The translations under genes and the position numbers were made by a program. The notes under the pieces were generated by a model. That model ran no database searches, had not been told where the DNA came from, and was given only the letters and a program-made list of their open reading frames with translations. From contig KE546973.1 in the NCBI GenBank assembly GCA_000442125.1, positions 310,001 through 374,000 on the forward strand: a DNA stretch of 64,000 bases. Direction: 5' to 3'. This document shows, one piece after another, positions 43,935-56,048 of the stretch (within the stretch, counting starts at the first letter, position 1; every line of letters begins with the position of its first letter). The stretch comes from Opeltia flavorubescens. Its lineage: Eukaryota; Ascomycota; Lecanoromycetes; Teloschistales; Teloschistaceae.

Positions 43935-46224
43935 ATGGGAAACAAGGCTACATACGAACCCAAAGTATCGGCGGGTCAGTATATTGATCCAGAAACGGCT
44001 TCAATCGATGTCGTCGATCAAGTGAGTCGCCTGCATCCAAGGTAAAAGAGATCAAAACTTATGTATACAGCAACTTGTCAATCCTTTTGGTGGTAAATCC
44101 CACCAAGAGATGAACGACTTAATCGATGCTTTTATGGAAAGAACCAAAATAGACGAAATTTACTCGGAGCACATTCGCAAAGGCGCTTTCCTCGCTCAGG
44201 ATAACGAAGCTTTCCATGCTGTTCGAGAAGATGGCTTGCAATTGAAGGAAGAAGAACGAGCTGCCTTGTTGCTAGAAGACCCCCGGACTGGTAAAAAATG
44301 GAACCAACCCTGGATCTTGTACGCCCTCGTCGGTTGCTGTTCCCTAGGCGCGGCCGTCCAAGGCTGGGACGAGGTGAGACGAATCGCCTTGCTCATGGTT
44401 ATCTTGGGAAATATGCTAACAGAGCGCAGACTGCTGTCAACGGAGGTAAGGGCAAGATGTAGACCGGCAACACGATATCAGCTAGCTGACAGAGAGGCAC
44501 GGAATAGCACAGCTTTACTACGCCTACGCGTTTGGGATCGGCAAAAATGTCCATGGAGATGATCGCGGTAGCCACGATAAGGATGCCGGTCTGAGGGGCC
44601 TCGTTAATTCAGCGCCGTATCTATGCTGCGCTATCCTAGGATGCTGGTAACATACCTCTCTTAAAATGCTTCGATTAGCTGGAAATTGACCGTGAACAGG
44701 CTGACTCAACCGTTGAACCGAATGTTGGGTAGAAGAGGTACCATCTTTGTCACATGTGTTGTATCCAGCTTGGCTTGCCTGTGGCAAGCATTCACGAATA
44801 CTTGGTGGCACCTGTTCATTGCTCGCTTTATGCTTGGCCTCGGTATTGGTCCCAAGAGCGCAACAATTCCCATCTATGCTGCCGAATGTACTCCTGCCAA
44901 TATCCGCGGAGCTCTGGTGATGATGTGGCAAATGTGGACCGCATTTGGGCTCATGTTGGGCTATATTTCTGGAGTCATCTTTCGCTCGGTCCTTGACGGT
45001 GACTCCTCGATTTGTTCAAACAGCCAGCCACAATCTATACTTCTCACGGTCCGCTGCAGCTTGAATTGGCGACTGATGCTTGCTAGCCCAATGGTCCTAC
45101 CTCTTGTTGCAGTGGCATATGTTTATACTCTCCCAGAATCTCCACGGTGGCTATTGTCAAAGGCTCGGGAAGGAAAGACTGAAAAATATGAGACTGCTTT
45201 CAGCTCATTATGCAAACTGCGGCATACACGTTTGCAGGCGGCTCGGGATCTTTTTCTGATGCACCATCTCCTTGATAACGAGGAGAAAATAAAACAGGAC
45301 CAGTACGTACATGATATCCAGCCAGGAAGCCTTCCACGAACCGTTCGTGTGCTAACGTATTGGTGTACACTTAGCAACATCTTTTTCGAGTTATGGACCG
45401 TCCCTCGCAATCGAAGAGCCTTAGTGGCGAGTTTGATCGTGATGTTCTTCCAGCAATTCTGTGGCGTGAATGTCCTCGCATACTATTCCTCCACAGTATT
45501 TGCCGACGCAGGACTCACAGGTCAACAACCTTTATTGGCATCGATGGGATTCGGCATCATCAATTTTCTCTTTGCAATCCCGGCATTCTACACTATCGAT
45601 ACCTTTGGCCGGCGCAACCTACTTCTGTGCACGTTCCCTTTCATGGCCGTGTTCCAATTACTAACGGGCCTCGGCTTCTTACTGGATGGTAAAGCTCAAC
45701 TTGCATTGGTCATGACCGGAATGTATCTCTTCAGCGTCGCATACAGTCCTGGGGAAGGTCCAGTCCCATTTCTCTACTCTGCTGAGAGCATGCCGCTATA
45801 TGTGCGTGATGTTGGCATGTCCATGGCAACAGCCTTGACTTGGTTCTTCAACTTCCTATTAGCCGTCACGTTTCCAAAGTTCCAGGACGCTTTCCACAAT
45901 ACAGGCGCTTTTGGATACTATGCAGCATGGTGTGTGGTTGGATGGTTCCTAATCCTCCTCTTCGTCCCTGAAACCAAAGACCTCACACTTGAACAACTCG
46001 ACGCTCGTTTCAGTATTTCCTCAAGATCGCACGCAAGGTTTGCGCTAAGACAGTGTATGTTCGTTATCAAGCACTACATATTACGAAGAGATCATGTGAA
46101 GAGGCCGGTCATGGAGTTACCGCCCCAGGAAGTCGTATATGGGGGAGGCACTGCAGATCGTCCACGGAAAATCTCATTCGACAAAGAAGACAGGATGTTC
46201 GCACCCACTCCGACGAGTCTGTAA
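43935..46224 (+). CDS. MFS sugar/polyol transporter
   Basis: Exons 43935-44021, 44071-44373, 44430-44445, 44508-44646 and 44700-46224 agree in phase and give 689 residues. Exon 3 is a 16-nt microexon needed to read ETAVNGAQLYY. Family signatures are the RRG loop after TQPLNRMLGRRG, PESPRWLL, the QQFCGVNVLAYYSST block of span 7, the DTFGRRN loop, and PETKDLTLEQLD after span 12. The long N-terminus (about 100 residues before the first span) with IRKGAFLAQ and the YAYAFGIGKN block suggest the polyol/inositol-like branch. An insert of about 20 residues between spans 5 and 6 (DGDSSICSNSQPQS) looks like a retained variable loop. Substrate not determined. Confidence 0.9.
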
Positions 46225-47756
46225 GAGTGGAAGAACATGGTTTGGACGATATTTGTTCTCGGAATTTTGTATCATGTTATATCATCTTGGGTGCTGTATG
46301 GTTTTGTATAAGTAAGCATCTGGCGCGTTAGCCGAACATTGTGTCATGTACATGAAGGCTCCGAATCCTGGGTAGTTTAAGCATAGCATGACATATCATT
46401 CATTCAGGAAGGACCATACAATTGTAAAGCTGTGAGCACGTATATCATTGGTGCCTCCAGACCAACCGAGGGTCGGTGTCAAAAGTCTTGTCCGATATAG
46501 GCTTGGCAGCACCTATGGCCAGGCGAATCCACGACAAGCTGTTAGAGAATGTGGAAAAGAAGTAATATGAAATCGTTGATTAAATGCGTTTGAGTCGACT
46601 ACTTTCACCTAATAGTAGAATCGTTGTATCGATTACAAGATACAACTGCGTTCAGTAACATGTTATATGGAAAGGTTTGCCAAGAGCCTCCATCAGACAG
46701 GCCTTTTGTCAGCGACCCTCAAACAAGCCCGAGCACAATAAGAACGTAAGCGGCAAGGGCGGTCGCCTAACGATCCCTGCAATTTTCTCAGCCCTACCTT
46801 TTCCGCCCACCAGAATCATGAACCGCGACTTCAGAGGAATCAACGGCGCGGGCACCAGCAGCCATACCATTACCATTGGTTCTCAAAGACGTGCCTTACA
46901 TGGCCACCTGATGTCGTTGCCCCTCTATAGCCGAGGTACTGTCATTCCAACCTCAGAAACATCAATTTTCACTCCCAACGGCTCCCGCCTTTTGCAACGG
47001 GGAAACGCAGCAGATCCATACCCTGATACTAGCCAAGGTTCAAAATGACAACGCATCGTACAGATGGAGCCTTCTCTCGCATTGGTTCCGGCTTTATCGG
47101 TTTCCCTGGCCACTCGAAAAGGTTCCAACACTGCATGACAACCTACGGCCAATGCACCGTATCAGAGACGATCTCTCATGACCGTGACACTCCAGCCAAC
47201 GGGAAAAGGCCGCGGCAGCCATTGGAATGAATGTTACATTCTGCACCAGAATTCCTTCCCAATCGCTCCAATGGCTGCGTTTACCACACTTTGGGGCGAT
47301 TGAAACTTTAGAGCAGCAAGGCATCGAGCGGTAGCTTTAGCCATCAAGGAGGGCCTCCACCGCCTCTAAGTGGACGATACCAACCCCGTCAGACTAGAAA
47401 GCACAAGCTAGCCGGTCAAGAAAATGCGCTTTTATCATGTCAAAGCGGGGTCAACGAAAAGGTAGGTCGGAAGGGTATCATGGCATCACCCTCATCGGCC
47501 GATGAGAAAGGAATTGAAAACGGGTATAAAAAGGGGTTCAATTGCTGCCTTGGTTCTTTCTTTTCCTTCTTCTCTAAACATTCCAGTCTTCTTCATCCAT
47601 ACTCATTTCCACCTCAAGACGAAGCAAACATAGATCGCTTGCTCCTTCTTCACTTGTGCTTGCTTTCAACCAACCAAGACTTCATTCATCCTACCCTACA
47701 TTACTTCACAGACAACTTGCTCCTAGATCGAATCTTCCTCTTCATAATTCATCATC
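46225..47756. other. intergenic region
   Basis: About 1.5 kb. A 123-codon frame at 46677 has no family resemblance. The last 200 bases are CT-rich leader of the KXD1 gene. Confidence 0.45.
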
Positions 47757-48471
47757 ATGCCTTCCACAATGCTGGCAAGATCCCCTCCTGCCGTACCAGT
47801 CTCGGTACCGGGCAAGTCACCCCAAAACCTCCCAATGCACCAGGTCCAGTACAGTCGAGTAGCTGTCTCGCCTCCACAAGCAGGCTCAAGCGCCAACACG
47901 TCGGCCGTGCCTTCTTTGACGTCTGGCAGCTATGCGGGAAGTACAGCTGGCGACTATGATAACGCTAGCGGCGGAGTCTCCGGAGTGGATCTCGTGGAAT
48001 TGATGAATGATCGACTGAGCACCGCAGTCGATCCAATTCCTCTTGACCGAAGTCTGGCGAGACAAGCACAGACGTAAGTGTGCTCCGTCGATACATGATT
48101 TATTTATTGATCGATGATGTTCTTCAAATCACGAGTCGTCAGCTGACAATCACAATACAGTTCTGGCGCCTTGAACGCAAAACAAAAGGAATTGCTCGAA
48201 CTTCAAGCACTCGCGCAGCGACGCCTAAAAGGTGCCCGAGCCAATTTTGCAGACGGCATGAAAGCAGCCAAAGAGGTCAAAAAAGATCTCGACTGGACTC
48301 AAAAACGAGTATCGTAAGTCTTACGAAGTCTCACCTTTGAAATGGGAGACTGCTGCGAATGCGATTGACGACTGACGTTGCAACAGCGCGCTTAAGACGA
48401 AAGCTGAGCGACGGCACCCTGTCGAATACCAAAAGGCCAGACAGCGACATCCATCACCAAACGGCTGTTAA
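47757..48471 (+). CDS. KXD1: KxDL-motif protein, BLOC-1 subunit KXD1
   Basis: Endosomal sorting protein of the BLOC-1 complex. Exons 47757-48073, 48161-48313 and 48387-48471 are in phase and give 184 residues. A disordered Ser/Pro-rich N-terminus (about 75 residues) precedes a helical coiled-coil domain: LNAKQKELLELQALAQRRLK, then FADGMKAAKEVKKDLDWTQK, where KKDL is the KxDL signature, and RVSALKTKAERRHPVEY. Length and order match fungal KXD1. The start ATG follows a CT-rich leader. Confidence 0.9.
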
Positions 48472-49230
48472 GCACTTCATCTATTGCTTCCTTTGACCAT
48501 TTCTTCTCTCGGACACTTTTCATTTCCTCGAGCTCATGTATTCTGGAAGGGGGCGTTGAGGTGTCGTTGAAAAAAAGGTCTCTAATCTGCAGACCCAAAC
48601 GCTCGCTGGCGTCTTGCTGCTTTTGTCTTGCATTCGACAGCTCGCTGACGCGCGGCTGTTTGGTCTCCTTCGCTTTCGATTGCCTGCAAGCTACGATTCG
48701 GCGCTAGGAGATGTCATTCGCTGCAAGGGGCCTGCATTTGAGCCCGTCGTTAGTTCCCGGAGCTGACAATCGTCTTGATGGATGGCCGGGTGTTTTTCTG
48801 AGTGGCTAGAGAGTCTGCTTAGGAGGAGATGGTCCACCCTTGAGGGATCTCTCGGAAGCGAAATTTCGTATTGAGCTGTTAGTCAAATCTTGTAATTACC
48901 TTAGCTTAGTATTATTTCGTTTTCAATCTTTGCCACTACGTTTTCGTGATTTTCCGGCAAAACATATAGATGGCTACGGGTTGAGAGTATCAGCGATTCT
49001 TCCCTTCCTTCAGGCTAGAATCTGCCGGCCTCCCTTGTTAGAGGGAAAGATCCATTGGCTTAGGCCAGGATACCTAATCCCATTCGTAAACTATTCAATG
49101 TCCCATCAGTAGTAAGCTTACCCCATGACAATCCCTCCATCTCTCATGCCATCCTTCCTGCGTCCCCACCCCCAAAACCGAGTCATGAATCATCATCTCT
49201 CCTTCCAACACACCCCACCAATTCACACCA
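48472..49230. other. convergent spacer
   Basis: Between the 3' ends of KXD1 and the next minus-strand gene. No gene seen; CC-rich towards 49230. Confidence 0.45.
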
Positions 49231-49956
49231 TCACCCATCCCCCCCCCGGCCCCTCAACCTCCTCCATGGATCCTCGACAAAACTCCTGTCGAAATACGCC
49301 ACGTCCCCCCTCTCATCCCCAACTCCCTCCCTCCACTGCTTCCAGCTGTGACCTTGGAACGTAGTTCCCTTTAGTACTTGCTCTAAGACAGTTTGATTAC
49401 CTTTCGACCACTGCCATTCTGCACTTTGTGTAGATGTCTGGTCAAATGGAAGATCCCTCCGTGTTTCGCCCGCTGTGGGGACTTGTCCGCCATCCTTATC
49501 ATCGAATATACTCCTAGATCCAGTATTGTCGGGGTTCGAATGCGGTTGCGTGGTTTTCTCACTACCCTCCACGTCACCGCTCCCCACATCCTCCACCTCT
49601 CCCTCCCTAACGCCAATCTCTCCATCTCCATCCCTCCCCCCACCAACCACCGCAGCAGCAACATCCCTCCTCTCCTCCCTCCTCTTCTCCCTCCCCTTCC
49701 CCAAAGGTATCTTGTTCCCTCCACTCGCATTATTCCTCCCTCCATCCTTCCTACTTCCCTCCCTCTCCCCATGTAACTGCGGATTTTGATGCGCCAATTT
49801 CCTTTTCTTAACCTTCGGCTGGGAACCAAAGGCTGAGAACCCCATCGCAGCGGCCATGTCTATTTCATTCTCTTCATCGTTTTGGTTTTCTTTTTCGTTT
49901 TCATGGGGATCGGAGGATAGGGGTGTAGGTGAGGGAGTGGGGGTTGAGGGGGACAT
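49231..49956 (-). CDS. conserved-looking nuclear hypothetical protein
   Basis: Single exon, 241 residues. After an acidic Pro/Ser leader comes MAAAMGFSAFGSQPKVKKRK, a short motif followed by a basic nuclear-localisation-like patch, seen in several small fungal nuclear proteins. The middle is Arg/Gly/Glu-rich and disordered. The C-terminus has a more ordered block: SWKQWREGVGDERGDVAYFD and SFVEDPWRRL, aromatic-rich and likely folded. I do not recognise a named family. Coding strand is strongly G-rich in its middle part. Confidence 0.7.
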   Translation of the reverse strand: MSPSTPTPSPTPLSSDPHENEKENQNDEENEIDMAAAMGFSAFGSQPKVKKRKLAHQNPQLHGEREGSRKDGGRNNASGGNKIPLGKGREKRREERRDVAAAVVGGGRDGDGEIGVREGEVEDVGSGDVEGSEKTTQPHSNPDNTGSRSIFDDKDGGQVPTAGETRRDLPFDQTSTQSAEWQWSKGNQTVLEQVLKGTTFQGHSWKQWREGVGDERGDVAYFDRSFVEDPWRRLRGRGGDG

Positions 49957-50477
49957 TGCGGAGGTATGGAAGTTTCAGGGAGGTGGGTGGGATAATTAGA
50001 TGTGAGGGCGCGGAGGGGAACTTTTGCTGTGGGTGGAAGAGTGGAGGAAGGAGTGAGGGGGTTGGGAGGATTATAGAGGTTCGGAGAGTTTTGGCAGAGG
50101 AGGAAGGAGCGGAGTGGAACGAGCTGTGTAGATGTCCGCTTTGATGAGGGTTGTAGAGGGGAGTAGGTTAGATGATCAAGCTCGTAAGAAAGTGAAAAGG
50201 GTAATGGCCAATTGACAGAGGTGAATGACGAGAGGTTTGATACAAAACTAGGGGGAAGAAATGGTTGGGCGGAGGGAGATGGGGGTGGGCGGGGAAAGAA
50301 GTGGAAACGCGGAATTGGGCGCGGAGACGCGGACTTGATCGCGGAGATTCTTGGCTTTTGGGGGCGAAGACAACACTTGAAAATGATACTCCTGTTCTAC
50401 AGCATCGGACACCGAAAATCACAGAATATGGGATATAATCACTAAAACATCTCATTAAAATTTCCAGTCCACGGGTA
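49957..50477. other. intergenic, G-rich
   Basis: G-rich on the + strand, no gene supported. Holds the promoter of the nuclear hypothetical. Confidence 0.4.
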
Positions 50478-51023
50478 CTAATCGCCGTCTACTCCTTCGA
50501 GCGTCTCATTCCGTCTCCTCGCTTCCCCTAGACGCAGCATCCCCGGTGGACGACCACCTGAACCGATGAGAACCACCTGTAATTTATTCTTCCACCCAAT
50601 ATTCAAAATGCCGCCCAGATGCGGCGGCTTAATCACACACTCCACTGCAACAGCTTGTGCAGCCATCCGAATATCATACAGCGCTGTCTTCTCCGACCCT
50701 CCAACCGCCGCCGGAATGTCGACCCCAACAACACAGTTATGTGCCGCTTTACTCCATGTATATGGAAGTCTAATGTCCGGTCGCTCCATCGAGTATCGAC
50801 TGAAGATGAGCGGAACATCAGGGTCTTTGCCTGGGGTTTGCGTAATTTGTTGGGTGATGATATCGTTACATTCTCTGAATACGAGTGGTTCTTGGGTGAC
50901 CAGTGGGTACCAGCATCGAGGTTGAGCAGCATTGTGCAAGGGAACTCCTAGGGAAGAGGACGTTACGGAAATACTCAGAAGCAGCACGGTGAGTATCGCA
51001 AAGCCAGGGCAGGGATCACCCAT
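50478..51023 (-). CDS. small secreted protein
   Basis: The ATG at 51023 starts MGDPCPGFAILTVLLLSISV, a clear signal peptide, so this internal Met is preferred to the open frame further upstream. The product is 181 residues. The mature part has spaced cysteines (PRCWYP, FRECND, HNCVVG, VECVIK) and the blocks IRLPYTWSKAAHNCVV and PPHLGGILNIGWKNKLQVVL. These follow a pattern common in fungal small secreted proteins: LP..W..C, then C.....GG...G. Probably extracellular. Function unknown. The C-terminal tail is charged. Confidence 0.75.
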   Translation of the reverse strand: MGDPCPGFAILTVLLLSISVTSSSLGVPLHNAAQPRCWYPLVTQEPLVFRECNDIITQQITQTPGKDPDVPLIFSRYSMERPDIRLPYTWSKAAHNCVVGVDIPAAVGGSEKTALYDIRMAAQAVAVECVIKPPHLGGILNIGWKNKLQVVLIGSGGRPPGMLRLGEARRRNETLEGVDGD

Positions 51024-51411
51024 TGCGACACTTGGCGATAATCCCTGGAAAAGAGCCATATAAACAATGCTGCTAGTGATGGAAAACATGAATCGAAAGG
51101 CATGATCAGCTTTAAGTGGGTATAGCAAACCGCGCATTCGTCTGCATTCGCGCATATCGCAAGATCGGGACGAGCCACGAGATCTGCAGGTCAAGCAGGC
51201 GCGGGGGTCCACATTTGTGTGTCAATAGGTAGTTTGTCAGCATATTCGGGACCTAAGAAGATAAGCCGATTGAAACTTTAAGAGTCAGGGTGATTTGTCT
51301 GACCCAAATTGACTCAATCGCCTTAGACGCCGTGTTTACCCAAAACCGCAACCTCGACCTCAGGGCTTTTTGAATCGGTGTGAGAAACAGCTATACCAGA
51401 TGTCCGATTGA
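51024..51411. other. spacer
   Basis: Promoter of the secreted protein and 3' region of SEC18. The open frame running back to 51212 lacks the character of coding sequence. Confidence 0.45.
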
Positions 51412-53853
51412 TTAATATCCCATCTGCGCTCGTGCCCTTGCAATGACGTTGGCAAACCGACCCTCCATATCTCGATCCTGTTTGGCGGTTTCAATACCAA
51501 GCAAGATCTTTTTGATCCCTACGTTGACATTATCGCCTCTTGATAGTTCTTTCAGTTCTGAAATCGCACGTTCAGGGTTGGAGAAAACACCCGATTGCTG
51601 CATGATATTTGACAACTCCTGGTAACTTCCCACGTTCGGCACAGCAATGTCTGAATCGAATGATGTGAAGAGATCCAGTTGTTGTAACACGGAGCGCTCG
51701 CCGGTAGTGCCCAGGATGAGAAGCCGACGGCCTTCTGGTGGGTTTTTCTTCAGGAGAACCATGAGGGCTTGAAGGACAGGATTACTGAAGCGAGGACCGA
51801 TAGGTACCCATTCAACGATCCGCTCGATATTATCGAGGAGGACCACACCAAGAGGGCTTTTGTACGCGTTATCGAAGATCCTCCGCATATGCTCGATCTT
51901 CATTGACTCATTGAAGCCAACCATGTCATCAGGACTGCAAAGCTTGATCAAGGGGTATTCGCTATCCAGTGCTATTTTAGCAGCGAGAGCTGTCTTCCCG
52001 GATCCAGGGGGGCCATGGAGTATGGCACTGAAGAGGGGAGTTGAGTCTGGTTGTTGGACCTGTTGGACCATAAGGTTGCCCTCAGCGAGAATGTTGTCAA
52101 TGAAAGGTGAGAAATGCATTATACCGCCACGGAGACATCTTTGCATCTCGACCTCTGATACGCCAAAGGCTGGCTTGACGTCTTCAAAAGCATGCTCAAA
52201 ATCACTTCGGTTGATAGTGATCTTATCAACATCATCTGCCACCCCTGCCACGGTCCCAACTTTTACGTGTCTGTTCAATGCAAACGAAGTTGCAGATCGG
52301 ACCAGCCCTGCAATTTCCGCGCCGCTGTAGTTCTTTGTGAGATGGGCGATCTCTCTGAGATCTACGTCCCGATCGAGATTACCGCTCTCTCGCATCTTAG
52401 CGGTATGAATATTAAGGATCTGTACTCTTCCGCTTTCGTCAGGTAACGAAATCTCCATATGCACTTCCAATCGACCAGACCGAAGCAAAGCATCATCAAT
52501 CATATCCATTCGATTCGTCATACCAATCAATAAGATGTTGTTGAGTTGATCCACTCCGTCAAGCTTTGAGAGCAACTGGTTCACGACACTGTCTCCGACG
52601 CCGGTACCACCTCCAGCACCGCTCCCTCTCTGCTTGCAAACAGCATCCAATTCGTCGAATATGATAATATGAAGACCTGACTCGTCTCCCTTTTCTTTGT
52701 ACTCCTTTTCGGCATCCGCGAACAATTTTCGTATATTCTCTTCAGATTGGCCAACGTATTTGTTAAGCACTTCAGGCCCATTTATTACCTTGGGTTCCCG
52801 AGCATTTAACATTTTGCCAATCTTACGAGCTATAAGCGTTTTCCCGGTACCAGGGGGTCCATAAAGCAGTATTCCTTTAACGTGCTGAATGCCAAGCTTC
52901 TCTATCAACCCAGGAGGAAAGATGCGTGAGGCAAAAGCTCTTCGGAATATGGCGCTGAACTCTTTATCAAGGCCGCCGATACCCATATCTTCAAACTTGA
53001 AGTTGGGCTGAAGGATAGCATTTGCCGCCGGTCTCCGATTCGATGCTCTTAAGTTGATGCCAGACCTACTGTCTTTGAAGAAGTTCATCAATGACTGCCT
53101 GGTCAATATACCACGAGCTCTTGGATCAGACAACGTGGGCTCGGATGATGCAGAAGGCTTCTCCATCGATAGGTCTACCAGCTGAACCGTTCGCACAACG
53201 ATAAGCAAAGGTATGCTACGGAAGTCCATGATAACTCTCTGGTCTGGAGCGAAGATTTGATTCTCGAAGATCCGTGTGAAGTTCTGAGCTAAGTCGTCCT
53301 GATCCAAAGGAGCCTCTGTACCCTTCCTCCCAGCAAGGCTGATCTCAACATCTAGAGAACCAAGGTACCGATGCCCGCCTTCCTGGAACGGGTCGTAGAG
53401 TTTCACATTGACCGTATCCATAAGACTGATCGAGGCCCAAGTCCTTTGTGGATCCGATAGTGATATTTGCCCTGGCGGAAAGCCGTCCACCGGCCGAGCC
53501 GTGAAGACGTACATGTCGTTGACGAGAACGTAGAAATCTCCCCCATCTCGTGATGGAGCGAAATCGTATGGTGAGACTGCAACTTTGTTCTCGTAGATCA
53601 AACTGGGAGGGGCTTTGGCTGGTTTGAGCTGCCATGTTTGCCCTCCATGGCCTGCACGGCCACCGCCAGGCGTTCGCATTGGCTCCGGTTGTCGGCGGCT
53701 GAGATCCTGCCTTCCAGTACTTCCACCATTGTACGAAGGAGAACCTCCGAATCGATCTTGATGTTCCGAAGGCAGTCGGTTATATGAATCACGAGAGGGT
53801 TGTTGTGGGGGAGGTTGCGGCCGAGGATTGCGGGCGCCGAACAAGTTGTTCAT
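51412..53853 (-). CDS. SEC18: vesicular-fusion ATPase Sec18/NSF
   Basis: AAA+ ATPase that disassembles SNARE complexes with Sec17, essential for membrane traffic. A single exon gives 813 residues. A Pro/Gln/Gly-rich leader (1-75) precedes the N-domain (about 80-270). The D1 ATPase has YGPPGTGKTLIARK (Walker A about 331-339) and IIIFDELDA (Walker B about 397-404). The D2 ATPase has HGPPGSGKTALAAK (about 613-626) and VVLLDNIERIVEW, where the usual acidic pair is LLDN, as in NSF D2, which mainly holds the hexamer together. The leader is longer than in yeast. Intronless, which is unusual beside its intron-bearing neighbours but not unique. Confidence 0.96.
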   Translation of the reverse strand: MNNLFGARNPRPQPPPQQPSRDSYNRLPSEHQDRFGGSPSYNGGSTGRQDLSRRQPEPMRTPGGGRAGHGGQTWQLKPAKAPPSLIYENKVAVSPYDFAPSRDGGDFYVLVNDMYVFTARPVDGFPPGQISLSDPQRTWASISLMDTVNVKLYDPFQEGGHRYLGSLDVEISLAGRKGTEAPLDQDDLAQNFTRIFENQIFAPDQRVIMDFRSIPLLIVVRTVQLVDLSMEKPSASSEPTLSDPRARGILTRQSLMNFFKDSRSGINLRASNRRPAANAILQPNFKFEDMGIGGLDKEFSAIFRRAFASRIFPPGLIEKLGIQHVKGILLYGPPGTGKTLIARKIGKMLNAREPKVINGPEVLNKYVGQSEENIRKLFADAEKEYKEKGDESGLHIIIFDELDAVCKQRGSGAGGGTGVGDSVVNQLLSKLDGVDQLNNILLIGMTNRMDMIDDALLRSGRLEVHMEISLPDESGRVQILNIHTAKMRESGNLDRDVDLREIAHLTKNYSGAEIAGLVRSATSFALNRHVKVGTVAGVADDVDKITINRSDFEHAFEDVKPAFGVSEVEMQRCLRGGIMHFSPFIDNILAEGNLMVQQVQQPDSTPLFSAILHGPPGSGKTALAAKIALDSEYPLIKLCSPDDMVGFNESMKIEHMRRIFDNAYKSPLGVVLLDNIERIVEWVPIGPRFSNPVLQALMVLLKKNPPEGRRLLILGTTGERSVLQQLDLFTSFDSDIAVPNVGSYQELSNIMQQSGVFSNPERAISELKELSRGDNVNVGIKKILLGIETAKQDRDMEGRFANVIARARAQMGY

Positions 53854-56048
53854 CTTAGGAGAGACGGACCTGAGTCCTATTTCATAAAGAAGTCATACAA
53901 GTGTTCAAGAAGATAGATCTAGGTCCGGCAGGGGTACTGGTCGTCTTTGGCAATCAATATGAAAGACTTGTAAAGCTGGTCTTTGTGCGGACGTGGCCTC
54001 TTGTTCACTCGGAGCTCGTCGCGCGCCTGCCGCTTTAGCGCGCTACCTGGGTGAAGCGTCATACGGACGGCGTCCTCCGTTTCTCACGCTCGCCCTCCAG
54101 CGTTTACAATCTAGAGATGGCCGTTTTGCCTCAGATATGTCCTCATCCTCTGTGCAGTGCGGAATCTGGAGCGAAGCACCATTCTTACATCATTTAAGTG
54201 GCGTACACAGTCTACGGATGAGCTCGGCTGTGCAAGAACTTCGACAAGCAGACGTGTCTGCGAAGCTTTCACCTGGATCTTTGGGGCTGGGAGCCATACA
54301 GGAGAGCCGAAAAGGCAGGTTGGAGATAATTGGAAACTACAGCTATCAAAGAAACAAGTTACGTCTTTCCGTCTCAAGCTGACAGATCAAAAGCCTACAG
54401 CCCACACGTTTCTCCACAATCCGCCAGCCATCAAAAAAGACAGCGAGAAGAAGAGACTTGATATTTCTGTAATCGAGATCGAGGCCAGCCTCCCTGAAGC
54501 AACCGCGAACCTTGCGCTCAAGCTGCACTTGAATGCCACATCCGGTGGTGACAAATCACTACAAGGAAGGGCGAAGAGATGAACCGTACAGTTAAAGTTA
54601 CACGACAGCCCGATTTCCGGAGTGTGGTCGATCAAGGCATGAAGTTCAAAAGGCGGGATATCGATTGAAGATTGTAAGGGCGACTGTTTTTCACCTCTAA
54701 TCAATATCACACGGTGTTTCGGGAAAAAAAACGTTTCATAAAGATTAGATCCGGTAGTTCAGGCAAAGCACGTATTGGATGTTTTTTCATGTGTTGTTCA
54801 TTTTTGTTATTGAGAACCTTGGAAAGCTGTCAAAGCTTACTTCTTACGAAAGCCTTCGCCCCATCTATTGACGCTAGGTTTTACAGAATAGAGGCTATTC
54901 ATTATCAAGCACGTTCGTCAACTCTCCTCCACCCCCATCTACAATACTTGCCTTATCACTTTCAAGTGTCTTTCCCTGTAGAATAAAAAGTTTCATCCTC
55001 AACCCCCCCCTTTGCTTACATTCATTGACTCCTGTCTAATTGCAGCGGCAAGCTGCAATCCCACTTTCAACTCTAAAATGGTTTGATTCTCGCTTATATA
55101 AGATCTCGTTCTGGAAATTCTCTGAATGAGTCCATGAATCTAATTGATTGCCGCCAAACAGTGGAGAAAAGGCCCCTGGGCTTCCGCTCGTCCGATTTAA
55201 TGCCTTGCCACATACTTGCGTTCCTTGGAACCACTACGAAAGACATACTCTCCTGCGTCGTGCAGAGACATTCAGGAAGCGCCGAGAAAATGCTTGCTGA
55301 ACTCGCTTCCTTGCCTATAAGTGGTCCTTTACCGGTGGCACCTGCTACAAACATGCATGCGTGGTTGATTCCTACGTCTGTCCTTCTGGCGGCTCGACTA
55401 AGAGGCCGCAAGACTTGAATACTGAAGATAAAAAAAATGGTGAATACATCTTTCCTGGCTCTCCTACTATTCATTTTAGGAAGGCCAACACAATAAGGGA
55501 ACTCGGGAAATTCTTCTCCCAGCGCCTTTAGAGCTATTAAACCCTCGCAGCTGGTCACATACTGAATCGAAATGCGCAGCTATAAGGTGGAACTGTTGCA
55601 ATCCCGGGAAAAGAAAATGAATCTGCATGTTGTTCGTCAAAAAGCATGCAAGAAAGATTCGAGCAATAGATGACCATNCCTTCCGTGTATAAGATTTGAC
55701 CCAGAAAGTTACTGGAATTGAAATATCAGAGGTCCGCAGCTTCCAATCCTACTTAGTCGAACGTTTTTTATATTGATCATTCTTAGTGTAGCAAATTTTT
55801 CAAAGTCAGTCGCAACGATGCAACCAACGCCAAAGCTCATACGCTGCTTAAGCCCGCCTAGATAGTTTGTGGAATTCTTAGCGGTGTCTAGTGTGTACGT
55901 CCAAGTGTAGATTCTGAAATAGTATTCCTGGCGCCGTGGACACTAGGACGTCGATGATACCGAATACGCCGTCGCTGTCACCCAGGCTAATCAAATTTCA
56001 TTAATTCGAAGTCAAGGTCTTTGGAATACCTTAGTCGTCGCTTCTGGC
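53854..56048. other. long intergenic region
   Basis: About 2.2 kb. Overlapping + frames at 53993-54582 have some protein-like composition but no family match and no splice model, so none is called. The rest is A+T-rich. One undetermined base at 55679. Confidence 0.4.

Noticed and set aside
45000-45062. Possible unspliced intron in the sugar transporter (DGDSSICSNSQPQS region)
   Set aside because: Donor and acceptor candidates do not keep frame, so it is treated as a variable loop.
46677-47048. 123-codon + strand frame
   Set aside because: No homology impression; lies in a region otherwise resembling spacer.
53993-54582. Overlapping + strand frames opposite SEC18
   Set aside because: The two frames compete, neither resembles a known family and no intron joins them.
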